From NCBI GenBank assembly GCA_964251665.1, contig CAXUKO010000009.1, positions 62,001-126,000 on the forward strand: a stretch of DNA of 64,000 bases. The letters run 5' to 3'. The notes under the pieces are model-generated. The model searched no databases and was not told the origin of the DNA. It saw nothing but the letters and a program-made list of their open reading frames with translations. This DNA is from JBBQLG01 sp964251665. GTDB taxonomy: Bacteria; Bacteroidota; Bacteroidia; Cytophagales; Spirosomataceae. This document shows positions 43,357 to 52,895 of this stretch, piece by piece (position 1 is the first letter of the stretch; every line of letters starts with the position of its first letter). A program made the position numbers and the translations under genes.

Positions 43357-45183
43357 CTATTTTACCCCCTTCGCACCAAGCCAGCCCGCCCGGAACTGCT
43401 GCTGTGCCGGGCTGAGCGTGAGTCCCGCTTTTTCGCTGGTCAGCACCGTATAATTCGGGTTCTCGGTTAGTGTGATGGTCGTGTATTGGTTCTCGCCCCG
43501 GTGCAGGTACTGAACGGCAACGGCATCACCGGGTTTATAGCTGGTCAGTACTGTTTGCAGGGCACTGAGCTTCGTAACCGCCTGATTATTGTCCAGCCTG
43601 ACAATTACATCATCCGCGTCCAGACCAGCCGCGTACAGGGGTGTCCCTTTCACGGTGTTGCTTTGTATGGTTAGGCCGTCGTTCGTTTCCCGATACCGCA
43701 CCGTGCCTATCCAGGCCTGACCGGGTAGGGCTTTTTTAACCACAAAACCGGCTTTTGCCAGCAGGTTCGCGTAGTCAATGGTTTCGTATCCGTAGACGTA
43801 CTTCTGGAAAAACGTGGTAGCGAAGCCGGGGTTCGTTACGCGGCCCAGTTCGTCGGCCAGCCCCTCAACGGTATAAGGAACTTCAGGTTTGCCGAACCGT
43901 TTCCAGACGGCCTGCATGTACTCGTCCAGGGATTTGCCGAACTGCCCGCGCAGCTCCAAATCCAGTGCCAGGGCAATGGCCGCTCCGTAAGGATAGTACG
44001 AGGTGTACATGTTGGGGTAGTTACTGCGGTCGATGGACGTACCGGCATCCACAAAAACGGCGTGGCGACTGGCGTCGATGGGGGAGTACTGCGTGGCACC
44101 GGGCGTCAGCAATTTGGTATACAATGCCCCGGCCAGGGTTTCGGTGTAGTCGTCGATGGGTGTAAAACCGGCCCGTACCAGCAGCAACTCGCCATAATAC
44201 TGCGTGAAGCCTTCGGCAAACCAGAGTTCATGGCTCATGTTGCTCTTCTCGAAGTTGAACGGCTCCAGTGTTTTAGGCCGGATGCGTTCTACGTTCCAGC
44301 AGTGGAAAAACTCGTGCGCAAACACACCCAGCACGTCTTCGGGGCCGGTAAACGCCAGCGGCACGGTGATCATGGTTGAGTTGCGGTGCTCCATGCCATC
44401 GCCTTTTACGTACGGATTCAGGCTGGCCAGAAAGGTGTATGTGCCGTAATCGTAGGTGGGCCATTCGCCGTACACGGCCCGTTCCTGATCCACGATGCGG
44501 GCTACTTTTTTGGCAAAGCCATTGGCGGTCGAGTCGGCAACGGCGGCTTCCAGGGCCAGCCGGAAGGTAAGGGATTTGCCATCCGTATTGGTCCGTTTCC
44601 ATTCTTTAACGGCCAGTTTGCCAATCTTCGTGGGCGAATCCATGAAGTACTGCAAGCCCGGTGCCGTAAACGTGTAGGGGTCGGCGGTGGGCACTAACTG
44701 GGTGGCAATAACCCCCGCATTGCCCGTCGGCAGGTTAAACCGAACGGTGATCGGTTGCTTATCATGGCCTTTAACCCACATAAAGGTGGCGGGCATGTTC
44801 AGGTGAATGCTCTGCGGATCAATACCCATGTAGGTGCCGTCGGGGTAGTTTCCGTAGAGCGTGTAGGTGACTTTTACGGTTCCGTTGTGTTTCGGCACTT
44901 CATACACATCGCCGTCGATGCGGTTGATCACTACCGGTTTATTGGCTTCATCGACTGCCCGGACGTTGTACACATTCTTGCCAAACTCATGCGTGGCGTA
45001 TCGGCCCGGCGATGACCGGCTCATGCGGAAGGTAGCGGCCTGCTTAGGCAGTTGCGAAACCGTCAGACTGATTTCGGCTTCGTGGTGAATGGCGTTAGGG
45101 AACGACAGGTCGTACCGGATTGTCTGGGCATCGGCCAGGGTAACGATAAACAGGGCAACAACAGCGGGAAGAATGGCTTTCAT
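43357..45183 (-). CDS. M61 glycyl aminopeptidase-like metallopeptidase with PDZ domain
   Basis: A 608-residue exported peptidase (signal MKAILPAVVALFIVTLADAQ). An N-terminal beta domain (about 20-230) precedes a thermolysin-like zinc core with VFAHEFFHCWNVERIRPKTLEPFNFEKSNMSHELWFAEGFTQYY: HEFFH binds zinc and the downstream ELWFAEG carries the third ligand Glu. A C-terminal PDZ unit (about 510-600, IGTVRYRETNDGLTIQS ... GLDADDVIVRLDNNQAV) ends the chain. Members cleave N-terminal glycine/alanine. It precedes the sensor kinase in a likely operon. Confidence 0.92.
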   Translation of the reverse strand: MKAILPAVVALFIVTLADAQTIRYDLSFPNAIHHEAEISLTVSQLPKQAATFRMSRSSPGRYATHEFGKNVYNVRAVDEANKPVVINRIDGDVYEVPKHNGTVKVTYTLYGNYPDGTYMGIDPQSIHLNMPATFMWVKGHDKQPITVRFNLPTGNAGVIATQLVPTADPYTFTAPGLQYFMDSPTKIGKLAVKEWKRTNTDGKSLTFRLALEAAVADSTANGFAKKVARIVDQERAVYGEWPTYDYGTYTFLASLNPYVKGDGMEHRNSTMITVPLAFTGPEDVLGVFAHEFFHCWNVERIRPKTLEPFNFEKSNMSHELWFAEGFTQYYGELLLVRAGFTPIDDYTETLAGALYTKLLTPGATQYSPIDASRHAVFVDAGTSIDRSNYPNMYTSYYPYGAAIALALDLELRGQFGKSLDEYMQAVWKRFGKPEVPYTVEGLADELGRVTNPGFATTFFQKYVYGYETIDYANLLAKAGFVVKKALPGQAWIGTVRYRETNDGLTIQSNTVKGTPLYAAGLDADDVIVRLDNNQAVTKLSALQTVLTSYKPGDAVAVQYLHRGENQYTTITLTENPNYTVLTSEKAGLTLSPAQQQFRAGWLGAKGVK

Positions 45184-45228
45184 GCGACTAAAATAGCAAA
45201 ATAACGGTCGTACAGGGTGGTTGAATTC

Positions 45229-45260
45229 TATCAGCCCCCAATTTCAATCGGGGGCTGATA
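45229..45260. repeat. Inverted repeat between divergent peptidase and galactosidase genes
   Basis: TATCAGCCCCC (45229-45239) and GGGGGCTGATA (45250-45260) are reverse complements around ten bases. The pair lies in the 167-bp divergent region. It may be an operator or a small hairpin in either 5' leader. Confidence 0.6.
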
Positions 45261-45350
45261 ACGTCAGACCGGTTAACAATCAATGAAAAATGGGTCATCA
45301 TTTTTTTTAAATCCCGTATCTTGCCGCCCGTTTTACTCCTGTCCCCAAAC

Positions 45351-47537
45351 ATGAAACTTTTCGTTCTAACCCTGTTATTCCTGACTATGTACGCTCCTGA
45401 ACTGGTTCGTGCACAAACCAACATTGCCATCGAGACGGCGCATACGGCCATGCTGCTTCGGGTCGATGCGGATCAGAATCTGCTGAACGTGTACGTCGGC
45501 AAACGCCTGCAAAACCCGGCGGACTATGCCGGTATACCCATCAATCCCAAAACCGGGGATGGCTATTCCGATGTGTATCAGTCGGCTTACACCCCGGCGG
45601 GTGGCCGCAACCTGCTCGAACCGGCCATTCAGGCCCTGCACGCGGACGGTAACCCGTCGCTGGATCTCAAATATGTCCGGCACGACACCCAGCCCGTATC
45701 GGATGGCGTACGGCTGACCACCGTTTACCTGAAAGATCCGCAGTACCCCTTTACGGTGACGCTGTATTACAAAGCCTACGTGAACGAAGACGTGATTGAG
45801 CAATGGTCCGCGATTCGGCATACCGAAAAAACGGCCGTACGGCTCCAGAAGTACGCATCGGCTAACCTGTACCTGCCCGCCAAAAACTATTACCTCACGC
45901 ATTTTCACGGCGACTGGGCGCAGGAGATGAAGCCCGAAGAAACGCAGCTCACGGCGGGTATCAAGGTGCTGGATACTAAATTGGGTACCCGCGCCGATCT
46001 GTTTCAGCCACCCTCTTTCCTGCTGGCCCTGAACAATAAAGCCGAGGAGAACACGGGCGAGGTAATGGCCGGTACGCTGGCCTGGTCGGGTAATTACCAG
46101 CTTGCGTTTGAGATCGACCCGCTGCATCACCTGCGGGTGCTGGCGGGGATTAACCCCTACGCATCGGAGTACAGTCTGGCACCGGGCCGGGAGTTTGTAA
46201 CGCCTGCCTTCACGTTTACCTACTCCGATCAGGGAACGGGCCTGGCCAGCCGGAATCTGCACCGCTGGGCCCGGAAACACCGGATTCCGCAGGGGGAAGG
46301 TAACCGCCTGACCCTGCTCAACAACTGGGAAGCCACGTATTTCGACTTCGACGAACCCAAGCTGACCGCGCTCTTCAGCGATGCCAAAAAGCTGGGTGTG
46401 GACCTGTTTCTGCTCGATGATGGCTGGTTTGCCAATAAATACCCCCGCAACAGCGACCGCGCCGGGCTGGGTGACTGGCAGGAGAACCGGGCGAAACTGC
46501 CCAACGGCCTCGGGTATCTGGTGAAGCAGGCGGAAGCCGCCGGGGTTAAATTCGGGATCTGGCTGGAACCGGAGATGGTGAACCCCAAAAGTGAACTCTA
46601 CGAAAAACACCCGGACTGGGTCATTAAAGCCCCCAACCGCCCGGATGCCACCTTTCGCAATCAGCAGGTACTCGACCTCTCGAACCCGAAAGTGCAGGAT
46701 TTTGTCTACGGCGTCGTAAATGACCTGCTGACCAAAAATCCAACCCTGGCGTATATCAAGTGGGACTGTAACGCCGTGATCTACAATGCCTACTCGGCAA
46801 CGAATCCCAACCAGTCGCAGCTATACGTGGATTATGTGCTGGGTTTGTATAAGGTGCTCGACCGCATACGGGCCAAATACCCGACCATCCCCATGATGCT
46901 GTGTTCGGGTGGGGGCGGCCGGGTGGATTATGGCGGCCTGAAATACTTCACCGAGTACTGGCCCAGCGACAACACCGATCCGCTGGAGCGCGTCTTTATG
47001 CAGTGGAATTACTCGTATTTCTTCCCGTCCATCGCGACCTGCAACCACATTACGGACTGGGGTAAGCAGCCGCTGAAATACCGTACCGACGTGGCCATGA
47101 TGGGTAAAATGGGGTACGATATTGTGGTGAGTAAGCTCACGCCCGACGAACTGACGTTCAGTCAGCAGGCCCTGGCGACGTACGCCCGGCTCAAAAATGT
47201 GATCTGGCAGGGTGACCTCAGCCGGTTAGCCTCGCCGTACACCAACGATTTCGCATCCCTGATGTACGTGACTCCGCAGCGGGACAAAGCCGTCTGGTTT
47301 AACTACCTCGTCGGGAATCGGTACCGGGGAGGCAGCAATGGCCCCGTTCGGATGCAGGGACTTGACCCGGCCAAACGCTACAAACTCACGGAGGTGAATC
47401 TGGCCTCCGGTGCCCGCTCCCCCATAAATGCCAACACGGCAACCTACTCCGGTGATTACCTGATGACCGTTGGCGTTGATCCCCGCATCGACGCCCGCCG
47501 GACCAGCGTAGTCGTCGAGGTGACAGTAGCCGAGTAG
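45351..47537 (+). CDS. GH36 alpha-galactosidase, secreted
   Basis: A 728-residue exported glycoside hydrolase from the ATG at 45351 (signal MKLFVLTLLFLTMYAPELVRAQ); the TTG at 45321 is unlikely to be used. The N-terminal beta-supersandwich is followed by a TIM barrel with GVDLFLLDDGWFANKYPRNSD, FGIWLEPEMVNPKSELYEKHPDWV, the nucleophile Asp in YIKWDCNA and the acid/base Asp in FTEYWPSDNTDPLER. It removes terminal alpha-1,6-galactose from galactomannan or raffinose-type sugars, or from galactan side chains. It is likely part of the PUL that follows, separated from the sigma gene by a long palindrome. Confidence 0.95.
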   Translation: MKLFVLTLLFLTMYAPELVRAQTNIAIETAHTAMLLRVDADQNLLNVYVGKRLQNPADYAGIPINPKTGDGYSDVYQSAYTPAGGRNLLEPAIQALHADGNPSLDLKYVRHDTQPVSDGVRLTTVYLKDPQYPFTVTLYYKAYVNEDVIEQWSAIRHTEKTAVRLQKYASANLYLPAKNYYLTHFHGDWAQEMKPEETQLTAGIKVLDTKLGTRADLFQPPSFLLALNNKAEENTGEVMAGTLAWSGNYQLAFEIDPLHHLRVLAGINPYASEYSLAPGREFVTPAFTFTYSDQGTGLASRNLHRWARKHRIPQGEGNRLTLLNNWEATYFDFDEPKLTALFSDAKKLGVDLFLLDDGWFANKYPRNSDRAGLGDWQENRAKLPNGLGYLVKQAEAAGVKFGIWLEPEMVNPKSELYEKHPDWVIKAPNRPDATFRNQQVLDLSNPKVQDFVYGVVNDLLTKNPTLAYIKWDCNAVIYNAYSATNPNQSQLYVDYVLGLYKVLDRIRAKYPTIPMMLCSGGGGRVDYGGLKYFTEYWPSDNTDPLERVFMQWNYSYFFPSIATCNHITDWGKQPLKYRTDVAMMGKMGYDIVVSKLTPDELTFSQQALATYARLKNVIWQGDLSRLASPYTNDFASLMYVTPQRDKAVWFNYLVGNRYRGGSNGPVRMQGLDPAKRYKLTEVNLASGARSPINANTATYSGDYLMTVGVDPRIDARRTSVVVEVTVAE

Positions 47538-47540
47538 GAT

Positions 47541-47677
47541 GGAACGCGGATCTTAAGGGATGCCTGCGGCAGTCGCAACGGCGAACCGGCGGATCAAAAC
47601 GGATATAAAAGAGTTAAAAAATCCGTTCTTATTCGCCGTTGCGACTGCCGCAGGCATCCCTTAAGATGCCGCGTTCC
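47541..47677. repeat. Long palindrome, 45-bp arms with one bulge (family B)
   Basis: Arms 47550-47585 and 47632-47667 are perfect reverse complements (36 bp), extended by 9 more pairs (GGAACGCGG with CCGCGTTCC) after a one-base bulge. The core GGGATGCCTGCGGCAG and an A-rich centre with AACGGAT are shared with 56941-57048. Inside the core this copy has an extra 12-base stem (TCGCAACGGCGAA region) missing in the other copy. It lies between the GH36 gene and the sigma factor gene. Confidence 0.95.
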
Positions 47678-47790
47678 AGTAGTACTTTTTCAACGAAAAA
47701 TATTTTCATTCCGCAGTGCAGGGAAAAATAGTGCAAACTTGTCTGTAAGTTATACCACAGGTACGCCGGTGGTAACCGGACAAGACCTGT

Positions 47791-48432
47791 ATGATACCTT
47801 TAGACTCTACCGACGCCAGCAAGACTCCAGTACGACCAGGGCCAACCGTTTCGGCAACGGATGCCCGGCTGGAAACGGTAGTGATGGACGATGAGCAGTT
47901 GCTCCGTCGTCAGTTTGCCGATGACCCCAAAAAGGGGTGCGAACTCTTGTTTCGACGCTATTACGCAAATCTCTGCAACCACGCCGTTCGGTTCGTGTAC
48001 GCAAGGGAGGTGGCCGAAGACATTGTGTCCGAGGTGTTCGCTAACTTCTGGCACAGCCGCGTGTTCGACCAGATCACGACTTCCTACCGGGCTTACCTCT
48101 ACAAAGCCGTTCGAAACCGGGCCTACAATTATGTGCAGTGGGAGCTGAAACGCACTGACCCCATTGAATCCGTGCCGCCCCTGTCGCCGGATCTGTCGCC
48201 CGAACCTGATGCCGTACTGCATTACCACGAACTGTCCCGGAAAATCGAGCGCGTCATTCAGGAACTGCCACCCCGGTGTCGGCGGGCGTTCGTGCTGAAG
48301 CGCATCGAGGGGAAGACCTACGCCGAAATTGCCACCGAAATGCAACTGGCCCCAAAATCGGTCGAATCGCTCGTGAGCCGGGCGCTGACCCGGTTGCGGC
48401 AGGCCCTCAAAGACGACTGGCTTCCGGCCTGA
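47791..48432 (+). CDS. ECF-type RNA polymerase sigma factor (PUL regulator)
   Basis: A 213-residue sigma-70 family factor with region 2 (RQFADDPKKGCELLFRRYYANLCNHAVRFVYAREVAEDIVSEVFANFW, about 35-85) and region 4 (ELPPRCRRAFVLKRIEGKTYAEIATEMQLAPKSVESLVSRALTRLRQALK, about 155-205). The N-terminal 30 residues are not conserved; a GTG/ATG near 47881-47884 is an alternative start. The gene begins the sigma-FecR-SusC set, in which substrate binding at SusC releases this sigma from FecR and turns on the PUL. The sigma gene is not autoregulated from sequence evidence that I can see. Confidence 0.93.
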   Translation: MIPLDSTDASKTPVRPGPTVSATDARLETVVMDDEQLLRRQFADDPKKGCELLFRRYYANLCNHAVRFVYAREVAEDIVSEVFANFWHSRVFDQITTSYRAYLYKAVRNRAYNYVQWELKRTDPIESVPPLSPDLSPEPDAVLHYHELSRKIERVIQELPPRCRRAFVLKRIEGKTYAEIATEMQLAPKSVESLVSRALTRLRQALKDDWLPA

Positions 48433-48494
48433 TGTTTCGGGCTGTCGGCCCGGCTATTTTAGTTCAACCTGTCCATCGGTCAACGAATCCGATC

Positions 48495-49490
48495 ATGAAT
48501 AAACCACTGCCTAAATCGTTGCTGTTCGACTTCTTCGACGGGAAAGCCACTGCCATTCAGCGCAAACTGATCGAGGCCTGGCTGACCGAAGACCGCAACG
48601 AAGACCTCTTTTATCAGTACCTGGATGAATGGGAAAGCCAGCATCCACAGCTACTGGCGTTTACCGACAAGGCCTTCGATTCCTTTCGGGAGGTACTTAA
48701 CGACCCTGCCGGGCCTGAAATTCGCCAGCTTCCTCCCGTAAAATCGGTTCCGCTCTGGCGCACCGGCCGGTTTCTGATGGGACTGGCGGCCAGTATTACC
48801 GTGTTTCTGGGTGTAACCGGCCTGGTGTTTCGCGAACAGATCGAGTACAGAACCTACCGGACCGACTATGGGCAGACGGCTTCCTTCACCCTGCCCGACG
48901 GTTCCGGGGTGACGCTCAACGCCAATTCGAGCCTGCGGGTACCCCGGTTCGGCTTTGGCGACGCAAACCGTGACGTGCGTTTGGTGGGCGAGGGGGCATT
49001 CAGCGTCCGGCACCTGCCCAATAACCAGCGCTTCCGGGTCAATATGGCGCGTGGTGTGCAGGTAGAGGTGCTGGGTACCGAATTTTCGGTCTTCGACCGG
49101 GCGCGGGCGCAGCGGGTTTTTCTCAACAAAGGTCAGGTAAAACTGAACCTGCCGCAGGGGCGACAACTGCTCATGAAGCCGGGTAATCTGATTACCGTTG
49201 ATCGTACCGGCGGCACACACCTGACTCCCGTTGTACCGGCCCGGCGCGCCCTGGGCTGGCAGGCGCCCTGGTTTTACTTCGATAATACGTCACTGACCGA
49301 GGTGGCCGAACAGATTCACGAGCAGTTTGGCGTTAAAGTCCTCATCCCCAACACGGCGCTGGCCCAACGGCGCATTGCCGGTAATTTCAAAGCCGAAAAA
49401 GCCGACGACCTGCTGCAGATCCTGTCCCAATTGCTCCACCTGAATGTCGTGCGGACCCGCACCCATATTGAACTGAACACATCCAATTAA
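48495..49490 (+). CDS. FecR-type anti-sigma factor
   Basis: A 331-residue single-span protein from the ATG at 48495 (MNKPLPKSLLFDFFDGKATAIQRKLIEAWLTEDRNEDLFYQYLDEWE is the sigma-binding N-terminus). One membrane segment (FLMGLAASITVFLGVTGLVF, about 92-111) is followed by the periplasmic FecR domain (TASFTLPDGSGVTLNANSSLRVPRFGFGDANRDVRLVGEGAFSV) and a DUF4974-type C-terminus (FYFDNTSLTEVAEQIHEQFGVKVLI). An earlier start at 48276 would overlap the sigma gene and is rejected. It holds the sigma factor inactive and receives the STN signal from SusC. The SusC gene starts 8 bp downstream. Confidence 0.95.
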   Translation: MNKPLPKSLLFDFFDGKATAIQRKLIEAWLTEDRNEDLFYQYLDEWESQHPQLLAFTDKAFDSFREVLNDPAGPEIRQLPPVKSVPLWRTGRFLMGLAASITVFLGVTGLVFREQIEYRTYRTDYGQTASFTLPDGSGVTLNANSSLRVPRFGFGDANRDVRLVGEGAFSVRHLPNNQRFRVNMARGVQVEVLGTEFSVFDRARAQRVFLNKGQVKLNLPQGRQLLMKPGNLITVDRTGGTHLTPVVPARRALGWQAPWFYFDNTSLTEVAEQIHEQFGVKVLIPNTALAQRRIAGNFKAEKADDLLQILSQLLHLNVVRTRTHIELNTSN

Positions 49491-49498
49491 CCTACTCT

Positions 49499-52400
49499 AT
49501 GATGCACCCCTTACTTAAGCGAAATCTGCCGATTCTGTTGGGTCTGTTTTCTCAGCAAATGGTAGCTGCTCAACAGATTGCCTTTGCCCGGCCGGTTAAC
49601 CGAACCACTGTCATGCCCGACCAGATGCATACGGATGCGACGGTGCGGTCGCTGAAGGACGCCCTGACGGACCTGAGCCGCCGGTACCAGATCAGCATTC
49701 TTTTTGAGGAATCGACGGTGCAGGGCTACCGCGTACCCGTCGGTCGGCTGTCGCGCTCCGAAAAGCCGGACAAACAACTGGAAGTCCTGCTGAAACCGTA
49801 TGGTTTACAGGCCAATAAAGTAAATGAGCAGACCTATCTGGTCATTCCGGCTGAATCGAAAGAGGCCGGTAAAACCAGAGGAGTGAGCGATGTAACGGGC
49901 ACTGCTCCGGTGGCCATCAATGCGGTTCCCCTGGCCGCTACCCAGCCCGCAAGTCTGCCAGCGGTGGGCAGTGCGGCTGCCGCCGAGGTGCGCCTGACGG
50001 GGCAGGTTACCAGCGAAACCGGCGAAGGACTACCCGGCGTAACGGTACTGGTCAAAGGAGCGAACCGGGGCACCAACACCGATGCCGACGGTCGCTATCA
50101 GCTCACCGTACCCGACGAGCGGGTGGTGCTGGTCTTTAGCTTCGTGGGTTTTGTGAGTCAGGAAGTTACCGTTGGTAATCGTTCGGTGGTGAACGTGCGT
50201 CTGACGCCCGATACAAAATCACTGAATGAAGTTGTCGTTATCGGATACGGTACGCAGCGCCGGAAAGACCTGACCGGGTCGGTAGCGACGGTATCGTCGA
50301 AAGACTTCGTGCAGGGGCAGGTTACCAACCCCGAGCAGTTGGTATCGGGTAAGATTGCCGGGGTGCAGATTACCTCCAACGGCGGGGCACCCGGCGCGGG
50401 CGGTACCATCCGCATCCGGGGTGGGTCGTCGCTCAACGCCAGTAACGATCCGCTGATTGTGGTCGATGGCGTTCCCCTGGATAACAGCGGTATTTCGGGA
50501 TCGACAAACGCGCTGAGCCTGATCAATCCAAACGATATTGAAACGGTAACCGTACTGAAAGATGCTTCGGCAACAGCTATTTACGGCTCGCGGGCCTCGA
50601 ACGGGGTTATCCTGATCACGACCAAAAAGGGCATTCAGGGTGATAAACTGCACGTTAATTTTAACAGCCAGTTTTCGCTCGCCCAGAAGACAAAGACGCT
50701 GAATGTCCTCTCGGGCGATGCGCTGGCCCGATTAGTCTACCAGCATGGTACACCGACACAGCAAGCCTTCGTTGGTTATGAAAACACCAACTGGCAGGAG
50801 GCTATTTACCAGACGGCCCGCACGACGGATAACAACCTGAGTGTGACGGGTACGGTGGCAAAGATGCCCTTCCGGGTGTCGGGCGGTTACCTGAACCAGA
50901 CGGGTATTCTGAAAACATCAAAACTGGAACGCTTTTCGGGGTCGCTGGGACTAACGCCCATGCTGCTGGATAATCACCTCCGCATCGACATTAATCTGAA
51001 GGGTACCATTGCCAACAGCCGTTTTGCCGATCAGGGAGCTATCGGTAGCGCGGCCGCTTTTGATCCGACGCAACCCATCCTGAGCGGTAACGAGAAGTTT
51101 GGCGGCTACTACGAATGGCTGCAGTCCAACGGGGCACCGAACGTTTTCTCGACGCGCAATCCGGTGGCCCTGCTGAACCTGCGCAATGATGTAAGCACGG
51201 TGCAGCGGAGCATCGGTAATGTGCAGTTCGACTATAAATTCCACTTTCTGCCCGAACTGCGGGCTAATCTGAATGTTGGTTACGACATTTCGCGGGGATC
51301 GGGTACCACCTACGTGCCCGCGTTTGCGGCTTCACAGTTTACCCGGCCGGGTCTTGATAACCAGTACGCCCAGAGCAAAACGAACAAACTGCTGGAGTTT
51401 TACCTGAACTACACTAAAGACCTCAAGGCCCTGAACAGCCGGGTCGAGGTGCTGGGTGGTTACTCGTACCAGGACTTTATTCGTGAAAATCCGGCGTATC
51501 CTGATGTGAGCGCCGAAGGCAAGGTAATTACCCCGTCGGCCGCCTTTCCGTTCAAGACGCAGAACACGCTGGTATCATTTTATGGCCGCCTGAACTACAC
51601 CTTTAACAGCAAGTACCTGCTCACAGCTACCCTGCGCGATGATGGGTCATCACGGTTCAACCCCAACAACCGGTGGGGCGTTTTTCCATCGGCGGCCCTG
51701 GCCTGGCGGGTGAAAGATGAGTCGTTCCTGAAGACGTCGAACGTCGTGTCAGACCTGAAGTTTCGGGTGGGCTATGGCGTAACGGGACAGCAGGATATTT
51801 CGCCTGCCAACACAACCAACACGTATTATGACTACCCGTATCTGGCCCGCTACACCATTGGGCAGGGCGCGGCTCAGTACCAGTTCGGCAGTACATTTTA
51901 CACCACACTGCGGCCCGAAGGCTACGACGCCAACATCAAGTGGGAATCGACCACAACCTATAACGCCGGGCTGGATTACGGCTTTTTCGACGGTCGGCTG
52001 TCGGGCGCGGTGGATGTGTACCTGAAGAAAACTAAAGACTTGCTGAGCGTGATTCCGGTGGCCGCGGGCTCGAACCTGACCAACCAAATTCTGACCAATG
52101 TGGGTAATCTGGAGAATCGGGGTGTTGAGTTTTCGATTAATGCCATTCCCGTTCGCCGGAAGGACTTTACCTGGGATGTGAATTTCAACGTGACCTTTAA
52201 TCAGAATAAAATCACCAAACTGACACAGGTAGCAGACCCGACCTTCCAGGGTAATCCCGTCGGCGACATTTCGGGTGGGGTAGGTAATAAAGTCCAGATT
52301 CAGTCGGTGGGCTACCCGACTTACTCGTACTACGTATACAAGCAGGTGTACGACGCGGCTGGCAAACCCATCGAGGGACTGTACGCCGACCTGAACGGTG

Positions 52401-52882
52401 ATGGTAAGATAACGGCTGATGATCGCTACCGCTATCAGTCATCCAATCCGAAGGTGTATTTAGGGTTCAGTTCTAACCTGGCATACCGCAAACTGAACCT
52501 GGCGTTTACCCTGCGCAGCAACCTGAACAACTACGTCTATAACAACATCAACTCGGGTTTAGGCGTGTTCAACGTGTCCAGTCCCACGTACCTCTCCAAC
52601 GTTACGGCGGATGCCCTGACGACGGGTTTCCGCACATATCAGTATTTCTCGGACTATTACGTGCAGAATGCCTCGTTCCTGCGGCTGGAGAACGTTACGG
52701 TAGGCTACGATGCAAGTCGGTTGGTCAGGAATAACATGCGGCTGCGGGTATCGCTGGCGGCTCAGAATCTGTTCGTAATCACCAAGTATACTGGCCTTGA
52801 TCCTGAGATTTCGGGCGGCATCGACAATAACTTTTATCCCCGCGCCCGGACCCTGACGCTGGGTGTGAACCTGGGCTTTTAA
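49499..52882 (+). CDS. SusC-type TonB-dependent transporter with STN signalling domain
   Basis: A 1127-residue outer-membrane protein. Signal peptide to about residue 25 (ILLGLFSQQMVAAQ), then an STN domain (about 50-117, ALTDLSRRYQISILFEESTVQGYRVP), a carboxypeptidase-D regulatory-like domain (about 165-250, VRLTGQVTSETGEGLPGVTVLVKG), the TonB plug with LNEVVVIGYGTQRRKDLTGSVATV, and a beta barrel ending in an aromatic strand (ARTLTLGVNLGF). It imports oligosaccharides with SusD. The STN domain contacts FecR and makes this a transducer, unlike classical SusC. It forms an operon with sigma, FecR and SusD. Confidence 0.96.
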   Translation: MMHPLLKRNLPILLGLFSQQMVAAQQIAFARPVNRTTVMPDQMHTDATVRSLKDALTDLSRRYQISILFEESTVQGYRVPVGRLSRSEKPDKQLEVLLKPYGLQANKVNEQTYLVIPAESKEAGKTRGVSDVTGTAPVAINAVPLAATQPASLPAVGSAAAAEVRLTGQVTSETGEGLPGVTVLVKGANRGTNTDADGRYQLTVPDERVVLVFSFVGFVSQEVTVGNRSVVNVRLTPDTKSLNEVVVIGYGTQRRKDLTGSVATVSSKDFVQGQVTNPEQLVSGKIAGVQITSNGGAPGAGGTIRIRGGSSLNASNDPLIVVDGVPLDNSGISGSTNALSLINPNDIETVTVLKDASATAIYGSRASNGVILITTKKGIQGDKLHVNFNSQFSLAQKTKTLNVLSGDALARLVYQHGTPTQQAFVGYENTNWQEAIYQTARTTDNNLSVTGTVAKMPFRVSGGYLNQTGILKTSKLERFSGSLGLTPMLLDNHLRIDINLKGTIANSRFADQGAIGSAAAFDPTQPILSGNEKFGGYYEWLQSNGAPNVFSTRNPVALLNLRNDVSTVQRSIGNVQFDYKFHFLPELRANLNVGYDISRGSGTTYVPAFAASQFTRPGLDNQYAQSKTNKLLEFYLNYTKDLKALNSRVEVLGGYSYQDFIRENPAYPDVSAEGKVITPSAAFPFKTQNTLVSFYGRLNYTFNSKYLLTATLRDDGSSRFNPNNRWGVFPSAALAWRVKDESFLKTSNVVSDLKFRVGYGVTGQQDISPANTTNTYYDYPYLARYTIGQGAAQYQFGSTFYTTLRPEGYDANIKWESTTTYNAGLDYGFFDGRLSGAVDVYLKKTKDLLSVIPVAAGSNLTNQILTNVGNLENRGVEFSINAIPVRRKDFTWDVNFNVTFNQNKITKLTQVADPTFQGNPVGDISGGVGNKVQIQSVGYPTYSYYVYKQVYDAAGKPIEGLYADLNGDGKITADDRYRYQSSNPKVYLGFSSNLAYRKLNLAFTLRSNLNNYVYNNINSGLGVFNVSSPTYLSNVTADALTTGFRTYQYFSDYYVQNASFLRLENVTVGYDASRLVRNNMRLRVSLAAQNLFVITKYTGLDPEISGGIDNNFYPRARTLTLGVNLGF

Positions 52883-52895
52883 TCGCCGTATACAC

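Noticed and set aside
48276..48494. Longer start of the FecR gene
   Set aside because: The extra part overlaps the sigma gene in another frame, and the typical FecR N-terminus begins at 48495.
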